Source: Allostella sp. ATCC 35155
GTDB lineage: Bacteria; Pseudomonadota; Alphaproteobacteria; ATCC43930; Allostellaceae
Direction: 5' to 3'
DNA: 64,000 bases
NCBI GenBank assembly: GCA_006738865.1
Contig: AP019701.1
Location: forward strand, 2,786,001-2,850,000
In this document: in pieces, positions 21,586-30,206 of the stretch
Position numbering within the stretch: the stretch's first letter is position 1
Layout of the letters: each line of letters begins with the position of its first letter
The notes under the pieces: generated by a model
What the model was told of the DNA's origin: nothing
The model's database searches: none
The model's input: only the letters and a program-made list of their open reading frames with translations
Made by a program: the position numbers and the translations under genes

Positions 21586-21599
21586 TGCAAGCGCTTTCA
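21586..21599. promoter_or_regulatory. Perfect LacI-family operator TGCAAGCGCTTTCA
   Basis: The site fits TGNAANCGNTTNCA, the operator form recognised by CcpA/PurR-like LacI proteins, at every defined position. It lies 49-62 bp before the CoA-transferase start, where it would cover the promoter of the 12.7-kb minus-strand unit. The unit encodes a LacI protein with a matching ATVSR recognition helix (10591-11679). Confidence 0.6.
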
Positions 21600-21699
21600 G
21601 GAGAGGTTACGAAGAATGCATTCTATACGGCAACCCGAAATCGACGCTGCGGCGCAGCAATAGTGGCGCCGGTCGGACGGGACCGGGCTGCGACGTCGC

Positions 21700-23259
21700 T
21701 CAGCGGCCCTGTAGGAAGCCGTCGCCGAACAACTCCGCGTACAACTGCTCGATCCGTTCCGCTTCGTCTGGCGCAAGGGCGGCGAACTCGCCCGTGCGTG
21801 CGCGCTGCGAAAGCCGGCCACCGTTCTGCCGGAGGAAGCGGAAGAGCAGGTCGGCCGTGCGCTGCGGCATGTCGACGATCCGCGCAAGCCCGGCCGCGAA
21901 GCGATCATGGCGTCCGAGGAACTCGACTTCCGCGGGCAGATCCTCCTCGATCGTCTTGCGCACGCATTCATAGAGGAACTCGGCGTGCGGGGTGGCGTCG
22001 AAGTAGCGGTAGAAGTCCGCCGTGTCGTTCAGCACTCGCACGTTTCCGGAGGCGGTCGCCTGCCAGTCGATCACCGGGAGAAGACGAAGCGCATAGTCCT
22101 CGAGCACCCGCCGATAATCGTCGATCCGATCGAGGATCGCAGCCGAAACGGGGAAGACGAGCCCCGGCGGGTTGAAGCCACGCTCGGCCAGCACGTGATG
22201 AACGAGATAGCGGTGGAGGCGTCCGTTGCCGTCCTCGAACGGATGCATGTACACGAATCCGAACGCCAGAACGGCCGCGGCGATCACGGGATCGAGTCCG
22301 TTCACCGGCCCCCGATCGAATGCCGCGAGGCCGGCGATCAGCCCGTCCAGATCCTCCGGGTTGGCACTGATGTGATCGGGCCGCGGCGCACCGGTTTCCC
22401 GCTCGTGGTCGCCGACGAAACCGGCCTCGGCCCGCAGCCCGAGGCGTACGAATCGTGCATCGCCGATGACGACGCGCTGAAGGCGCAGCAGTTCGTCCCG
22501 ATCGATCGGCGCTCGCCCGGCTCCTGCGATGGCGCGGCCCCAACGCTGGATGCGATCCTGCGGCGGCCGCTCGCCCTCGATCGCAAAGCTCGATCGGGAA
22601 TCCTTCAGCAGGAGAAAGGCCGCCGTGCGCGCCAGGATCTCACGCGACACGCCCGCTGCGACCGTCGCCGCACGGGCGCGCAAGTCCAGTTCCACGCCGC
22701 GAACAAGCGCCTCGGTGCGGAAGATCAGCGGACAGAATCCGGGCGTTCCGGGCAGGTTGTTCCGCACGCGCTGGCGCGGCGAATTGGTCCCCGCGATGCC
22801 CCACTGATGCTCGGGATCGAGAGCCGTCACATACCGGCCCTGCCGGACGTCCGGCAGGTCGAGTGTCGCACCGGTCAGCCACTCGTAGAGAAACCAGAGG
22901 CGCCGCGCATAGGTCCCCGTCGGCTTGGCCAGGACGATCTCCTCGATCGGCTTCGGCCCGGCGGCCAGGAACAGGCGCTTGAGAACGGCGAGGTCGAGTC
23001 CCTCATATTTGAGGGCGAAGGTCAGATGGCCTTCGAGGGTCGGATGCGGTGCATGCCGGGGCGTCAGGATACGCCAGCCATCGACCTCTACGAGGCGATG
23101 CCGCTCACCGATCGCCGCCAGCGTTCGCGGCCAGGGTACGCGGAGGCCGTAGGCATGGATGAGCGCGGCGTATCCGGCCGGCGCGGCGGGCTGCGGCAGG
23201 CGCCTGTCATGAAAGTTCGTGACGGGCTCCGGGAACCCGACCGCGCGCCCGATCGCCAT
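21700..23259 (-). CDS. Class II Fic domain protein (putative AMP-transferase)
   Basis: 519 residues. The Fic active-site motif HPFEDGNGRLHR is at residues 339-350 with catalytic His339. An autoinhibitory motif of the (S/T)xxxE(G/N) kind, SFAIEG, is at residues 224-229 ahead of the core, with Glu228 as the expected blocking residue. This makes it a class II Fic protein. Such enzymes transfer AMP, or other phosphate-linked groups, to protein hydroxyls. The N-terminal 200 residues resemble the DUF4172-like or AbiEi-type segments of long Fic proteins, and the C-terminus is helical. No antitoxin gene is adjacent. The target is unknown. The 5' flank (23260-23320) is unusually A+T-rich and may hold its promoter. 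Confidence 0.9.
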   Translation of the reverse strand: MAIGRAVGFPEPVTNFHDRRLPQPAAPAGYAALIHAYGLRVPWPRTLAAIGERHRLVEVDGWRILTPRHAPHPTLEGHLTFALKYEGLDLAVLKRLFLAAGPKPIEEIVLAKPTGTYARRLWFLYEWLTGATLDLPDVRQGRYVTALDPEHQWGIAGTNSPRQRVRNNLPGTPGFCPLIFRTEALVRGVELDLRARAATVAAGVSREILARTAAFLLLKDSRSSFAIEGERPPQDRIQRWGRAIAGAGRAPIDRDELLRLQRVVIGDARFVRLGLRAEAGFVGDHERETGAPRPDHISANPEDLDGLIAGLAAFDRGPVNGLDPVIAAAVLAFGFVYMHPFEDGNGRLHRYLVHHVLAERGFNPPGLVFPVSAAILDRIDDYRRVLEDYALRLLPVIDWQATASGNVRVLNDTADFYRYFDATPHAEFLYECVRKTIEEDLPAEVEFLGRHDRFAAGLARIVDMPQRTADLLFRFLRQNGGRLSQRARTGEFAALAPDEAERIEQLYAELFGDGFLQGR

Positions 23260-23348
23260 GAAATTCGCTACGCTCTCGTGAATTTTGATTATTCAGAGAT
23301 CGCCTCGCGAAAAACAAGCTCGAACCAGGAGGCGAGACGCTCGCCCGC

Positions 23349-23395
23349 GACGCCAAGCTTCGACGCCAAGCTTCGGCGCCAAGCTTCGGCGCCAA
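23349..23395. repeat. 13-bp tandem repeat, 3.6 copies
   Basis: GACGCCAAGCTTC occurs twice in direct succession, then GGCGCCAAGCTTC and a partial GGCGCCAA. The array lies in the noncoding gap between fic and msrA, upstream of the fic start by 90 bp. Each unit has an AAGCTT palindrome. No function is evident. Confidence 0.85.
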
Positions 23396-23403
23396 CCCGT
23401 ACT

Positions 23404-23434
23404 GCCTCTCGGAGAGACCTTCCCTCCGAGAGGC
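23404..23434 (-). terminator. Strong stem-loop downstream of msrA
   Basis: GCCTCTCGGAG and CTCCGAGAGGC form a perfect 11-bp stem with a 9-nt loop, 16 bp past the msrA stop. It lacks a run of U, so termination may be partial or factor-assisted. It separates msrA from fic. Confidence 0.6.
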
Positions 23435-23449
23435 AAGGGAAACGGCGGC

Positions 23450-23965
23450 TCAGGCCGCCTGCGACCGTCGCGGCAGCTTCCAGTCCGGCCGCACCCAGTG
23501 GCAGGTGTAGCCGTGGGGATAGTGCTCGAGATAGTCCTGATGCTCCGGCTCGGCCTCCCAGAAGTCACCCGCGGGCGCGAGCTCGGTCACGACCTTGCCG
23601 GGCCACAGGCCGGAGGCGTCGACGTCGGCGATCGTGTCCTCCGCGACGCGGCGCTGCTCGTCCGAGGTGTAGTAGATGCCCGACCGGTAGCTCAGGCCGC
23701 GGTCGTTGCCCTGCCGGTTCGGCGTCGACGGGTCGTGGATCTGGAAGAAGAACTCGAGCAGCGTGCGGAAGTCCGTCTTCGTCGGGTCGAAGATGATCTC
23801 GATGGCCTCGGCGTGGGTGCCGTGGTTGCGGTAGGTCGCATTGGGCACGTCGCCGCCCGAATAGCCCACCCGCGTCGAGACGACGCCCGGATAGCGCCGG
23901 ATCAGCTGCTGCATGCCCCAGAAGCAGCCCCCGGCCAGGATCGCGCGCTCCAGATTCTCGGTCAT
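23450..23965 (-). CDS. msrA: Peptide methionine sulfoxide reductase MsrA
   Basis: 171 residues from ATG 23965, preceded by AAGGAG; a longer frame upstream is an artefact. The GCFWG active-site motif is at residues 13-17 with catalytic Cys14, followed by [21 protein letters not shown] and the QYxxxI-type region. It reduces methionine-S-sulfoxide in proteins or free form in the cytosol, using thioredoxin. Length and motifs are canonical. The stop lies next to a hairpin. It is probably monocistronic; the neighbouring HyuB gene ends 89 bp upstream. Confidence 0.97.
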   Translation of the reverse strand: MTENLERAILAGGCFWGMQQLIRRYPGVVSTRVGYSGGDVPNATYRNHGTHAEAIEIIFDPTKTDFRTLLEFFFQIHDPSTPNRQGNDRGLSYRSGIYYTSDEQRRVAEDTIADVDASGLWPGKVVTELAPAGDFWEAEPEHQDYLEHYPHGYTCHWVRPDWKLPRRSQAA

Positions 23966-24054
23966 GCCTTCGCTCCTTCCAAATCCGATGCCAGGGATAT
24001 GGCCCTCGCCCTCCGGCATCGCCAGGGCGATGGCGGAACCGTGAACATTCCCGC

Positions 24055-25815
24055 CTATCGCCCGGTCACGCGCTCCGCCCGCAAGGCCGCCGTCGCGGCG
24101 GCGTCGACCACCGGCGGCGTGCCGACAACGACGACCGCATATTTCTCCCGCGCATGCTCGGCCGTCACCTTGCCTTCGCGGAGGTCGGCCAGCACCCGCT
24201 CGGGGTCGCGCGCCAGCGGGTCGCCATGCCCGCCGCCGCCGGCGAGCCGCACCCGCAGCACGTCGCCGGCATCGACCGTGGTCAGGAACTTCTGCGGGAA
24301 GGTGTCGACCCGGCCGTCGGCACGGCGGATGTCGACCCAGGCCGGGGCGCCGTTTTCGCCCCCCTCCAGCCCGTAGGGCGGGTGGTCGCGGCGGTCGGAG
24401 CGGATCTGCAGGGTCGCGCCGTCGAGCTTGAAGCGCAGGTGGCGGTCGACCGACAGGCCGCCGCGCCACTCGCCCGCACCGCCGGTATCAGGCACCAGGG
24501 CGTAGCGCTCGACCGCGATCGGCAGCTCGGCCTCGATCATCTCGGCCGGCGTGTTGGAATAGTTGACCAGCGTGCCGGTGCAGGCGTCCATGCCGTCGCG
24601 CCACGGGCCCCCGCCCCAGGAGCCGACGAGGAACTCCAGGAAGACGTGCGAGCGGCCGTCGGGTCCGTAACCGCCGAAGCTGACGCCGACGTCGGGCGCG
24701 TTGGCGCCGCAGGCCGGGATGCGGTCGGGCACCGCCTGGGCGAGCGCGCCGAAGATCGTGTCGGCGATGCGGATGCCGGTGATGCCGCGCGCGGCGACCG
24801 CCGCCGGCGCCCGCGGATTCACGATCGTGCCCTCGGGCGCGATCACCTTGATCGGCCGGAAATAGCCGGCATTGTTCGGGATCGAGAGATCCACCATCGA
24901 GCGGACGCAGGCGAGCGCCGTCGACAGCGTGAAGGGATAGACGCAGTTGATCGCACCCTTCACCTGCGGCGCGGTGCCAGTGAAGTCGATCGTGATCTCG
25001 TCGCCGGCGATCGTCAGCGTCACCTCGAAGCGGATCGGGTCGGGCGAGATGCCGTCATTGTCGAGATGGTCGACGAAGTTCCAGGTGCCCTTGGGCAGGC
25101 GCTGGATCTCCGCCCGCGTGAAGCGCTCGGTATAGTCCAGCAGGTCGCGGCACAGCGCGTCGAACCGGTCCGCGCCGTAGCGCCCGACGAGGTCGAGAAT
25201 GCCGCGCTCGCCCTGGCCGCAGGCGGCGATGAGCGAGCGGATGTCGCCCAGCACCTTGTCCGGCACCCGCACGTTGCGCTCGATGAGGCGGAAGAGGTTC
25301 TCGTCCGGCACGCCGGCGCGATGAATGCGGCAGGGCGGGATGCGCAGCCCTTCCTGGTAGACCTCGGTCGAATCGCTGGCATTGCCGCCCGGGATGCGGC
25401 CGCCGATGTCGGTCATGTGGGCGAGCGCGGCCGAGAACCCGACCCGCGCGCCGCCGGCATGGATCGGCTTCACCAGCACGATGTCCGGCAGATGGGTCGA
25501 GCCGTCATAGGGGTCGTTGGTGATGAAGAGGTCGCCCGGCCCGATGTCCGCGCCGAACTGGTTCATCACCGCCCGCACCGCAAAGGGCATGGCGCCGAGA
25601 TGGAACGGCAGGCAGGTGCCCTGGGCGATCAGCTCGCCCTTGCCGTCGAACAGCGCGGTCGAGAAGTCGAGCGCCTCCTTGACGACGAAGGACCGTGCGG
25701 TGCGGGCGACCGTCAGCGCCATCTCGTCGGCGACCGTGGCGAGCGCGTTCTTGACGAGGTCGCGGGCGAAGGGATCGTCGGCCGCCGTGCGGGCCGACAC
25801 CGGAATGTCGTTCAT
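24055..25815 (-). CDS. hyuB: Hydantoinase B / oxoprolinase beta-like subunit
   Basis: 586 residues from ATG 25815, overlapping the HyuA stop by ATGA. It has the HyuB-family segments [20 protein letters not shown] at the N-terminus, [18 protein letters not shown] and the glycine-rich [18 protein letters not shown] and GGGGHGDPL. With HyuA it forms an ATP-dependent cyclic-amide hydrolase of the N-methylhydantoinase/5-oxoprolinase/acetophenone carboxylase group. Linked ABC amino-acid transport genes suggest that the substrate enters as a small polar compound. Specificity within the family cannot be decided. Confidence 0.92.
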   Translation of the reverse strand: MNDIPVSARTAADDPFARDLVKNALATVADEMALTVARTARSFVVKEALDFSTALFDGKGELIAQGTCLPFHLGAMPFAVRAVMNQFGADIGPGDLFITNDPYDGSTHLPDIVLVKPIHAGGARVGFSAALAHMTDIGGRIPGGNASDSTEVYQEGLRIPPCRIHRAGVPDENLFRLIERNVRVPDKVLGDIRSLIAACGQGERGILDLVGRYGADRFDALCRDLLDYTERFTRAEIQRLPKGTWNFVDHLDNDGISPDPIRFEVTLTIAGDEITIDFTGTAPQVKGAINCVYPFTLSTALACVRSMVDLSIPNNAGYFRPIKVIAPEGTIVNPRAPAAVAARGITGIRIADTIFGALAQAVPDRIPACGANAPDVGVSFGGYGPDGRSHVFLEFLVGSWGGGPWRDGMDACTGTLVNYSNTPAEMIEAELPIAVERYALVPDTGGAGEWRGGLSVDRHLRFKLDGATLQIRSDRRDHPPYGLEGGENGAPAWVDIRRADGRVDTFPQKFLTTVDAGDVLRVRLAGGGGHGDPLARDPERVLADLREGKVTAEHAREKYAVVVVGTPPVVDAAATAALRAERVTGR

Positions 25816-27911
25816 CGGGCGCCTCCCGCGGCGCTGAGTTCGATTTCGAGGACGTCCCACAGGATGCGGCGCACCCGGGCGCCAGGCGGGACGACGGTCG
25901 TGCTGTCGTACTCCTCGACCAGCAGCGGCCCCTCTTCCCAGTTCGGGCCGATGGCGCGGCGGCCGACGACCTGGGCCTCCAGCGTCCCGTGCTCCGGGCC
26001 GAAATGGACGGTTCGCCGCCCCTCCGGCGCGCGCGCGCCGAGCGCGGCGGAGACCTGGAGGCCGTCGGGCACGCGCGGCGCCGAGGACAGGCCGCGGGCG
26101 ACCAGCCGGAGATTGACGATCTCCGCCACCTCGTCGGCCGAGTGATAGCCGTAGGTCGCCTCGTGCGCCCGGTCGAAGTCCGCCCGCAGCACCGCTTCGG
26201 CCGGGCCGTCGCCGCGCAGCGGCAGGGTCAGTTCGGAATTCTCGCCGAGGTAGCGCAGGTCGGCGAGGCGTTCGAAGCGCATCGCATCCGGCGCGTAGCC
26301 GTCCTCTGCCAGGGCCGCCCGGCCGTCGCCTTCGAGCGCCCCGTAGGCCGCCTCCAGCAGGGCCGGGTCGATGCCGTCGAGCCGGTGCTTCCAGGTGCGG
26401 ACATAGTGGTGCTCGGTGTCGGGGAAGAGCATGCCGAGCGCGCTGAAGAGCCCCGGCACCGGCGGGATCAGGACGCGCCCGACGTCGAGCGAGGCGGCCA
26501 GCGCGGCGGCATGGATCGGTCCGTTGCCGCCGAACGCCAGGACCGAGAAATCGCGCGGATCGCGGCCGCGCTCGGTCGAGACCGCGCGCAGCGCCCGCGC
26601 CATGGCGGCGTTGGCGACGCGATGGACGCCCCAGGCGGCCGCCTCGAGATCGAGGCCGAGCGGACCGGCGACATGCTCAGCGAGCGCGCGGCGCGCCAGT
26701 TCGGCGTCGATCGGAATGCTGCCGCCGGCGAGGTACTCGGGATTGACGAAGCCCAGCACGACGTTGGCGTCGGTCACGGTCGGCAGGGTGCCGCCGCGGC
26801 CATAGCAGGCGGGCCCGGGCATCGCTCCGGCGCTCTCCGGCCCGACGCGGAGGCCCCCGCCGGCGTCGATCCGCACCAGGCTGCCGCCGCCGGCCCCGAC
26901 CTCGGCGATGTCGATGGCCGGCGCGCGAACGTGATAGCCGCCGCCGTTGAGCAGCCGGCCGGCGACGTTGATACCGCCGCCGACCTCGAGCGAGCCGACG
27001 CGATCGAAGCGCCCGTCCGAGACGAGCGCCGCCTTGGCCGTGGTCCCGCCCATGTCGAAGGCGATCAGCGGCCGGCCGTCGAGGCGGCGCGACAGTTCGG
27101 CGGCGCCGACGACGCCCGCCGCGGGACCGGACTCGATGAGGTGGATGGGCCGTGTCGAGGCCGCCTCGACGCCCATGGCGCCGCCGCTCGACTGCATGAC
27201 GCGCAGCGGCGCGGTGACGCCGAGGTCGCCGAGGCCCGCGGTCAGCAGCCGGAGATAGCGCGAGACGACGGGCATGATGTAGGCGTTGACGACGGTCGTG
27301 CTGCTGCGCTCGTACTCCTTGATCTCGGGCAGCAGCGCGCTCGACAGGCAGACCGGCAGGCCCGGTGCGCGCTCCGCCACCAGGGCCGCCAGCCGTTCCT
27401 CGTGGACCCCCGACGCGTAGGCGTTGAGCAGGCAGACGGCGATGGCGTCGACATTCTGGGCGAGCAGCGCGTCGATCGCGGCCAACGCCGCCGCCTCGTC
27501 GAGCGGCCGCTCGACCCGGCCCTCGGCGTCGATGCGCTCGGGCACTTCCTGCCGGCGGGCGCGGTCGACGAGCGGCGCCGGCTTCTGCCAGTTGATGTCG
27601 TAGAGCACCGGCATCCGCAGGCGTCGGATCTCGAGCACGTCGCGGAAGCCCTCGGTCGTCAGCAGGCCGACGCGGGCGCCCTTGCCTTCGAGGATGGCGT
27701 TGGTCGCGACGGTCGTGCCGTGGACGACCTGATCGACGCCGGCGGCCGAGGCCCGGCCGGCGGCGAAGACCGACGCCAGCCCCTCGGCGATGCCGCGGCT
27801 GTAGTCGTCGGGGGTCGAGAGCACCTTGGTCGTCAGCACCTGACCGTCCGGCGCCAGGAAGACGAGGTCGGTGAAGGTGCCGCCGATGTCGATGCCGAGG
27901 CGATATTCCAT
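25812..27911 (-). CDS. hyuA: Hydantoinase A / oxoprolinase alpha-like subunit
   Basis: 699 residues from ATG 27911. The longer open frame into the upstream permease is rejected, since MEYRLGIDIGGTFTDLVF is the canonical HyuA N-terminus and holds the ATP-binding GGTFTD loop. Further family motifs are NAILEGKGARVGLLTTEGFRDVLEI and ALIAFDMGGTTAKAAL. It phosphorylates the cyclic amide for hydrolysis together with HyuB. It is 5 bp downstream of an amino-acid ABC permease, so uptake and hydrolysis appear co-transcribed. Confidence 0.92.
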   Translation of the reverse strand: MEYRLGIDIGGTFTDLVFLAPDGQVLTTKVLSTPDDYSRGIAEGLASVFAAGRASAAGVDQVVHGTTVATNAILEGKGARVGLLTTEGFRDVLEIRRLRMPVLYDINWQKPAPLVDRARRQEVPERIDAEGRVERPLDEAAALAAIDALLAQNVDAIAVCLLNAYASGVHEERLAALVAERAPGLPVCLSSALLPEIKEYERSSTTVVNAYIMPVVSRYLRLLTAGLGDLGVTAPLRVMQSSGGAMGVEAASTRPIHLIESGPAAGVVGAAELSRRLDGRPLIAFDMGGTTAKAALVSDGRFDRVGSLEVGGGINVAGRLLNGGGYHVRAPAIDIAEVGAGGGSLVRIDAGGGLRVGPESAGAMPGPACYGRGGTLPTVTDANVVLGFVNPEYLAGGSIPIDAELARRALAEHVAGPLGLDLEAAAWGVHRVANAAMARALRAVSTERGRDPRDFSVLAFGGNGPIHAAALAASLDVGRVLIPPVPGLFSALGMLFPDTEHHYVRTWKHRLDGIDPALLEAAYGALEGDGRAALAEDGYAPDAMRFERLADLRYLGENSELTLPLRGDGPAEAVLRADFDRAHEATYGYHSADEVAEIVNLRLVARGLSSAPRVPDGLQVSAALGARAPEGRRTVHFGPEHGTLEAQVVGRRAIGPNWEEGPLLVEEYDSTTVVPPGARVRRILWDVLEIELSAAGGAR

Positions 27912-27916
27912 GGTGC

Positions 27917-28585
27917 TCAGTTTCCGATGCCGTAGCGCAGCCGCAGGCGGTCGGCCAATGCCTTGCCGATCGCGGACACGGTGAAGATGAAGAGGATGTA
28001 GATGCCGGCCGTCGCCGTCAGGATCTCGATCGGCTCGTACCAGACGTTGACCAGCCGCTGCGACTGGAACATCAGGTCCTGGACCGTGATGACCGAGACC
28101 AGCGTCGAGGATTTCACGATCACGGTGAACTGGGTGACGATGGCGGGCGCGATCGCCAGCAGCACCTGCGGCATGACGACCCGCCGGAAGGCCAGCACCG
28201 GCGACATGCCGACGGCCGCCGCCGCCTCGCGCTGGCCGCGCCCGACATTCTCGATCCCCGCCCGGAACGTCTCGGCCAGGTAGCCGCTCGACTGGAGGGC
28301 GAGCGCGACCCAGCCGGCGGTGTAGAAGCTGGTCGGCCAGCCGATCAGCTCGGGCCAGACATAGTTGACCCACATGAGCTGCACGAAGATCGGCGTCGCG
28401 CGGCAATACTCGATCCAGAAGCCGGCGATCCAGCGCAGCGGCCGGACATAGAGCCGGATCAGCGCCAGCCCCAGCCCCATGACGATGGCGGCGGCGAACG
28501 CGATGGCGCAGATCTCGATGGTGACGAGCAGCCCCTGGATCAGGACGTCGCGCTGGTTCCAGACCAGCCGTTCCCAGTTGCCCAT
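27917..28585 (-). CDS. Polar amino acid ABC transporter permease (HisM/GlnP type) 2
   Basis: 222 residues with about five membrane helices. The coupling-loop motif is REAAAAVGMSPVLAFRRVVMPQ, and the GYLAETFRAGIENV segment is typical of HisM/GlnP permeases. It follows a homologous permease by 5 bp; the two would form the membrane heterodimer, driven by the ATPase at 29295-30068. The most likely cargo is an amino-acid-like ligand. Confidence 0.93.
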   Translation of the reverse strand: MGNWERLVWNQRDVLIQGLLVTIEICAIAFAAAIVMGLGLALIRLYVRPLRWIAGFWIEYCRATPIFVQLMWVNYVWPELIGWPTSFYTAGWVALALQSSGYLAETFRAGIENVGRGQREAAAAVGMSPVLAFRRVVMPQVLLAIAPAIVTQFTVIVKSSTLVSVITVQDLMFQSQRLVNVWYEPIEILTATAGIYILFIFTVSAIGKALADRLRLRYGIGN

Positions 28586-28590
28586 GCCGC

Positions 28591-29295
28591 TCAGGCCCAG
28601 ATCTTGCGCCGCCAGCGTTCGCTGGCCAGGCGCGCCAGGCCGGCGACGGCCCAGATGATCAGGAAGTAGGTGATGGCGGCGCCGGTATAGAGCGGCAGCG
28701 GACGCATCTCCTGCTGCGTCACCATCGACACGTTGTACATCATGTCCGGCACGGTGATCAGCGAGACGATCGTCGTCGCCTTGAACAGCGAGACGAAGTT
28801 GTTCATCGCCTCCGGCAGCATCATGCGCACCGCCTGGGGCAGGATGATGCGGCGCATGATGAGGGGGCCGCCCATGCCGCAGGCGCGCGCCGCCTCGATA
28901 TGCCCCTTAGGCACCGCCTGTATTCCGGCCCGGAAGGTCTCGGCGAGATAGCCGCTATAGACGAGCCCCAGGGCGATCACCGCGGAGACGAAGGGCGCGA
29001 AGGTGACGCGCTGGCCGATCGCCTGGCTGATCAGCAGCGGCAGCACGAAGTGCACCCAGACCAGCATGACGTAGTCGGGCGCGTTGCGGAACGTCTCGAC
29101 ATGGATGGCGCCCAGCCAGCGCAGCGGCCGCAGCGGGTTGACCCGGCCGAGCGCGGCCAGGAATCCCAGCACCACCGAGACCCCGACCGAGCAGGCGAAG
29201 ACGTAGAAATTGAAGGCGAGCCCGGCCAGCAGGATGTGCCGGTACTCCCAGAAGAGCGCGAGGTTGAAGGTCTCGCGGAGGTTCTCCGAGAACAT
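28591..29295 (-). CDS. Polar amino acid ABC transporter permease 1
   Basis: 234 residues. It has the same family layout: EAARACGMGGPLIMRRIILPQAV as coupling loop and GYLAETFRAGIQAV before it. The start codon shares one base with the ATPase stop (TGATG), so translation is coupled. The matching periplasmic receptor is not in this arm but on the opposite strand at 31351-32217. Confidence 0.93.
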   Translation of the reverse strand: MFSENLRETFNLALFWEYRHILLAGLAFNFYVFACSVGVSVVLGFLAALGRVNPLRPLRWLGAIHVETFRNAPDYVMLVWVHFVLPLLISQAIGQRVTFAPFVSAVIALGLVYSGYLAETFRAGIQAVPKGHIEAARACGMGGPLIMRRIILPQAVRMMLPEAMNNFVSLFKATTIVSLITVPDMMYNVSMVTQQEMRPLPLYTGAAITYFLIIWAVAGLARLASERWRRKIWA

Positions 29296-30068
29296 CAGTG
29301 CAGCAGCTTGGCGAGAAACTGGCGGCAGCGCTCGGACTTCGGATCGCCGAAGACCTGGGCGGGCGCCCCCTCCTCCTCGACCAGCCCGTTGTGCAGGAAT
29401 ATCGCGCGGTCCGAGACCTCGCGCGCGAAGGCCATCTCGTGGGTGACGACGATCATCGTCGTGCCGTCGGTGGCGAGCCCGCGCATGACCTCGAGCACCT
29501 CGCCGGTCAGTTCCGGGTCGAGCGCCGAGGTCGCCTCGTCGAACAGCATGACCTTGGGCTGCATGGCGAGCGCCCGGGCGATCGCCACCCGCTGCTGCTG
29601 GCCGCCCGACAGGCGCGCGGGATACTCGTTCGCTTTCTCGGCGAGCTGGACGCGGTCGAGGCAGGCGCGGCCGAGTTCCAGCGCCGCGCGCCGGGACAGT
29701 CCGCGCACCCGGATCGGCGCCTCGATGACATTGCCCAGCACCGTCATGTGCGGCCAGAGATTGAACTGCTGGAAGACCATGCCGAGTTCGCGCCGGAAGC
29801 GCGCGATCTCGCGCGCCGACCGCCGCCGGGTGCTGCCGTCGGCGCGGCGCTCGAAGCCGACCGGCTCCCCCTCGATTCGGACCTCGCCCGAGGTCGGCTG
29901 CTCCAGATAGTTGATGCAGCGCAGCAGCGTACTCTTCCCGGAACCGCTGGCCCCGATGATGCTGACGACCTCGCCGCGATCGACGCGGGTCGACACGCCG
30001 CGGAGGACCTCGAGTTCTCCGAAGCGCTTGTGCAGGTCGACGACCTCGACGGCGGGCGTGTCGCTCAT
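29295..30068 (-). CDS. Polar amino acid ABC transporter ATPase
   Basis: 257 residues from ATG 30068; upstream in-frame codons belong to the shadow of the divergent PLP-enzyme gene. Walker A is GASGSGKS, the Q-loop FQQFNLWPHMTV, signature LSGGQQQR, Walker B VMLFDEATSALDPE and H-loop THEM, all diagnostic for GlnQ/HisP-type ATPases. It opens the minus-strand arm: ATPase, two permeases, HyuA, HyuB, with every junction overlapping or at most 5 bp. Confidence 0.95.
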   Translation of the reverse strand: MSDTPAVEVVDLHKRFGELEVLRGVSTRVDRGEVVSIIGASGSGKSTLLRCINYLEQPTSGEVRIEGEPVGFERRADGSTRRRSAREIARFRRELGMVFQQFNLWPHMTVLGNVIEAPIRVRGLSRRAALELGRACLDRVQLAEKANEYPARLSGGQQQRVAIARALAMQPKVMLFDEATSALDPELTGEVLEVMRGLATDGTTMIVVTHEMAFAREVSDRAIFLHNGLVEEEGAPAQVFGDPKSERCRQFLAKLLH

Positions 30069-30132
30069 CGCGCTGCGGTTGACCCGCCGGGGGCCGAATC
30101 TGGGCAAATAATCATCGCGGCTCGCTCCATCT

Positions 30133-30156
30133 TGAAATACGCTACCGGCGATTTCA
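30133..30156. promoter_or_regulatory. Inverted repeat TGAAAT-N12-ATTTCA in divergent promoter region
   Basis: Perfect 6-bp arms, 18 bp centre to centre, lie between the divergent ATPase (start 30068) and PLP-enzyme (start 30207, or TTG 30177) genes. The geometry would suit a dimeric regulator controlling both arms. No regulator gene is adjacent. Confidence 0.3.
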
Positions 30157-30206
30157 CTCCTTGCAAAGGTCAAGCCTTGCCCCTGCGCCCCCCCGCCGAC
30201 ATCGGC

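Noticed and set aside
23260-23449. An antitoxin gene adjacent to fic
   Set aside because: Short frames there consist of the 13-bp repeat and hairpin sequence with no plausible protein. The inhibitory helix is inside the Fic protein itself.
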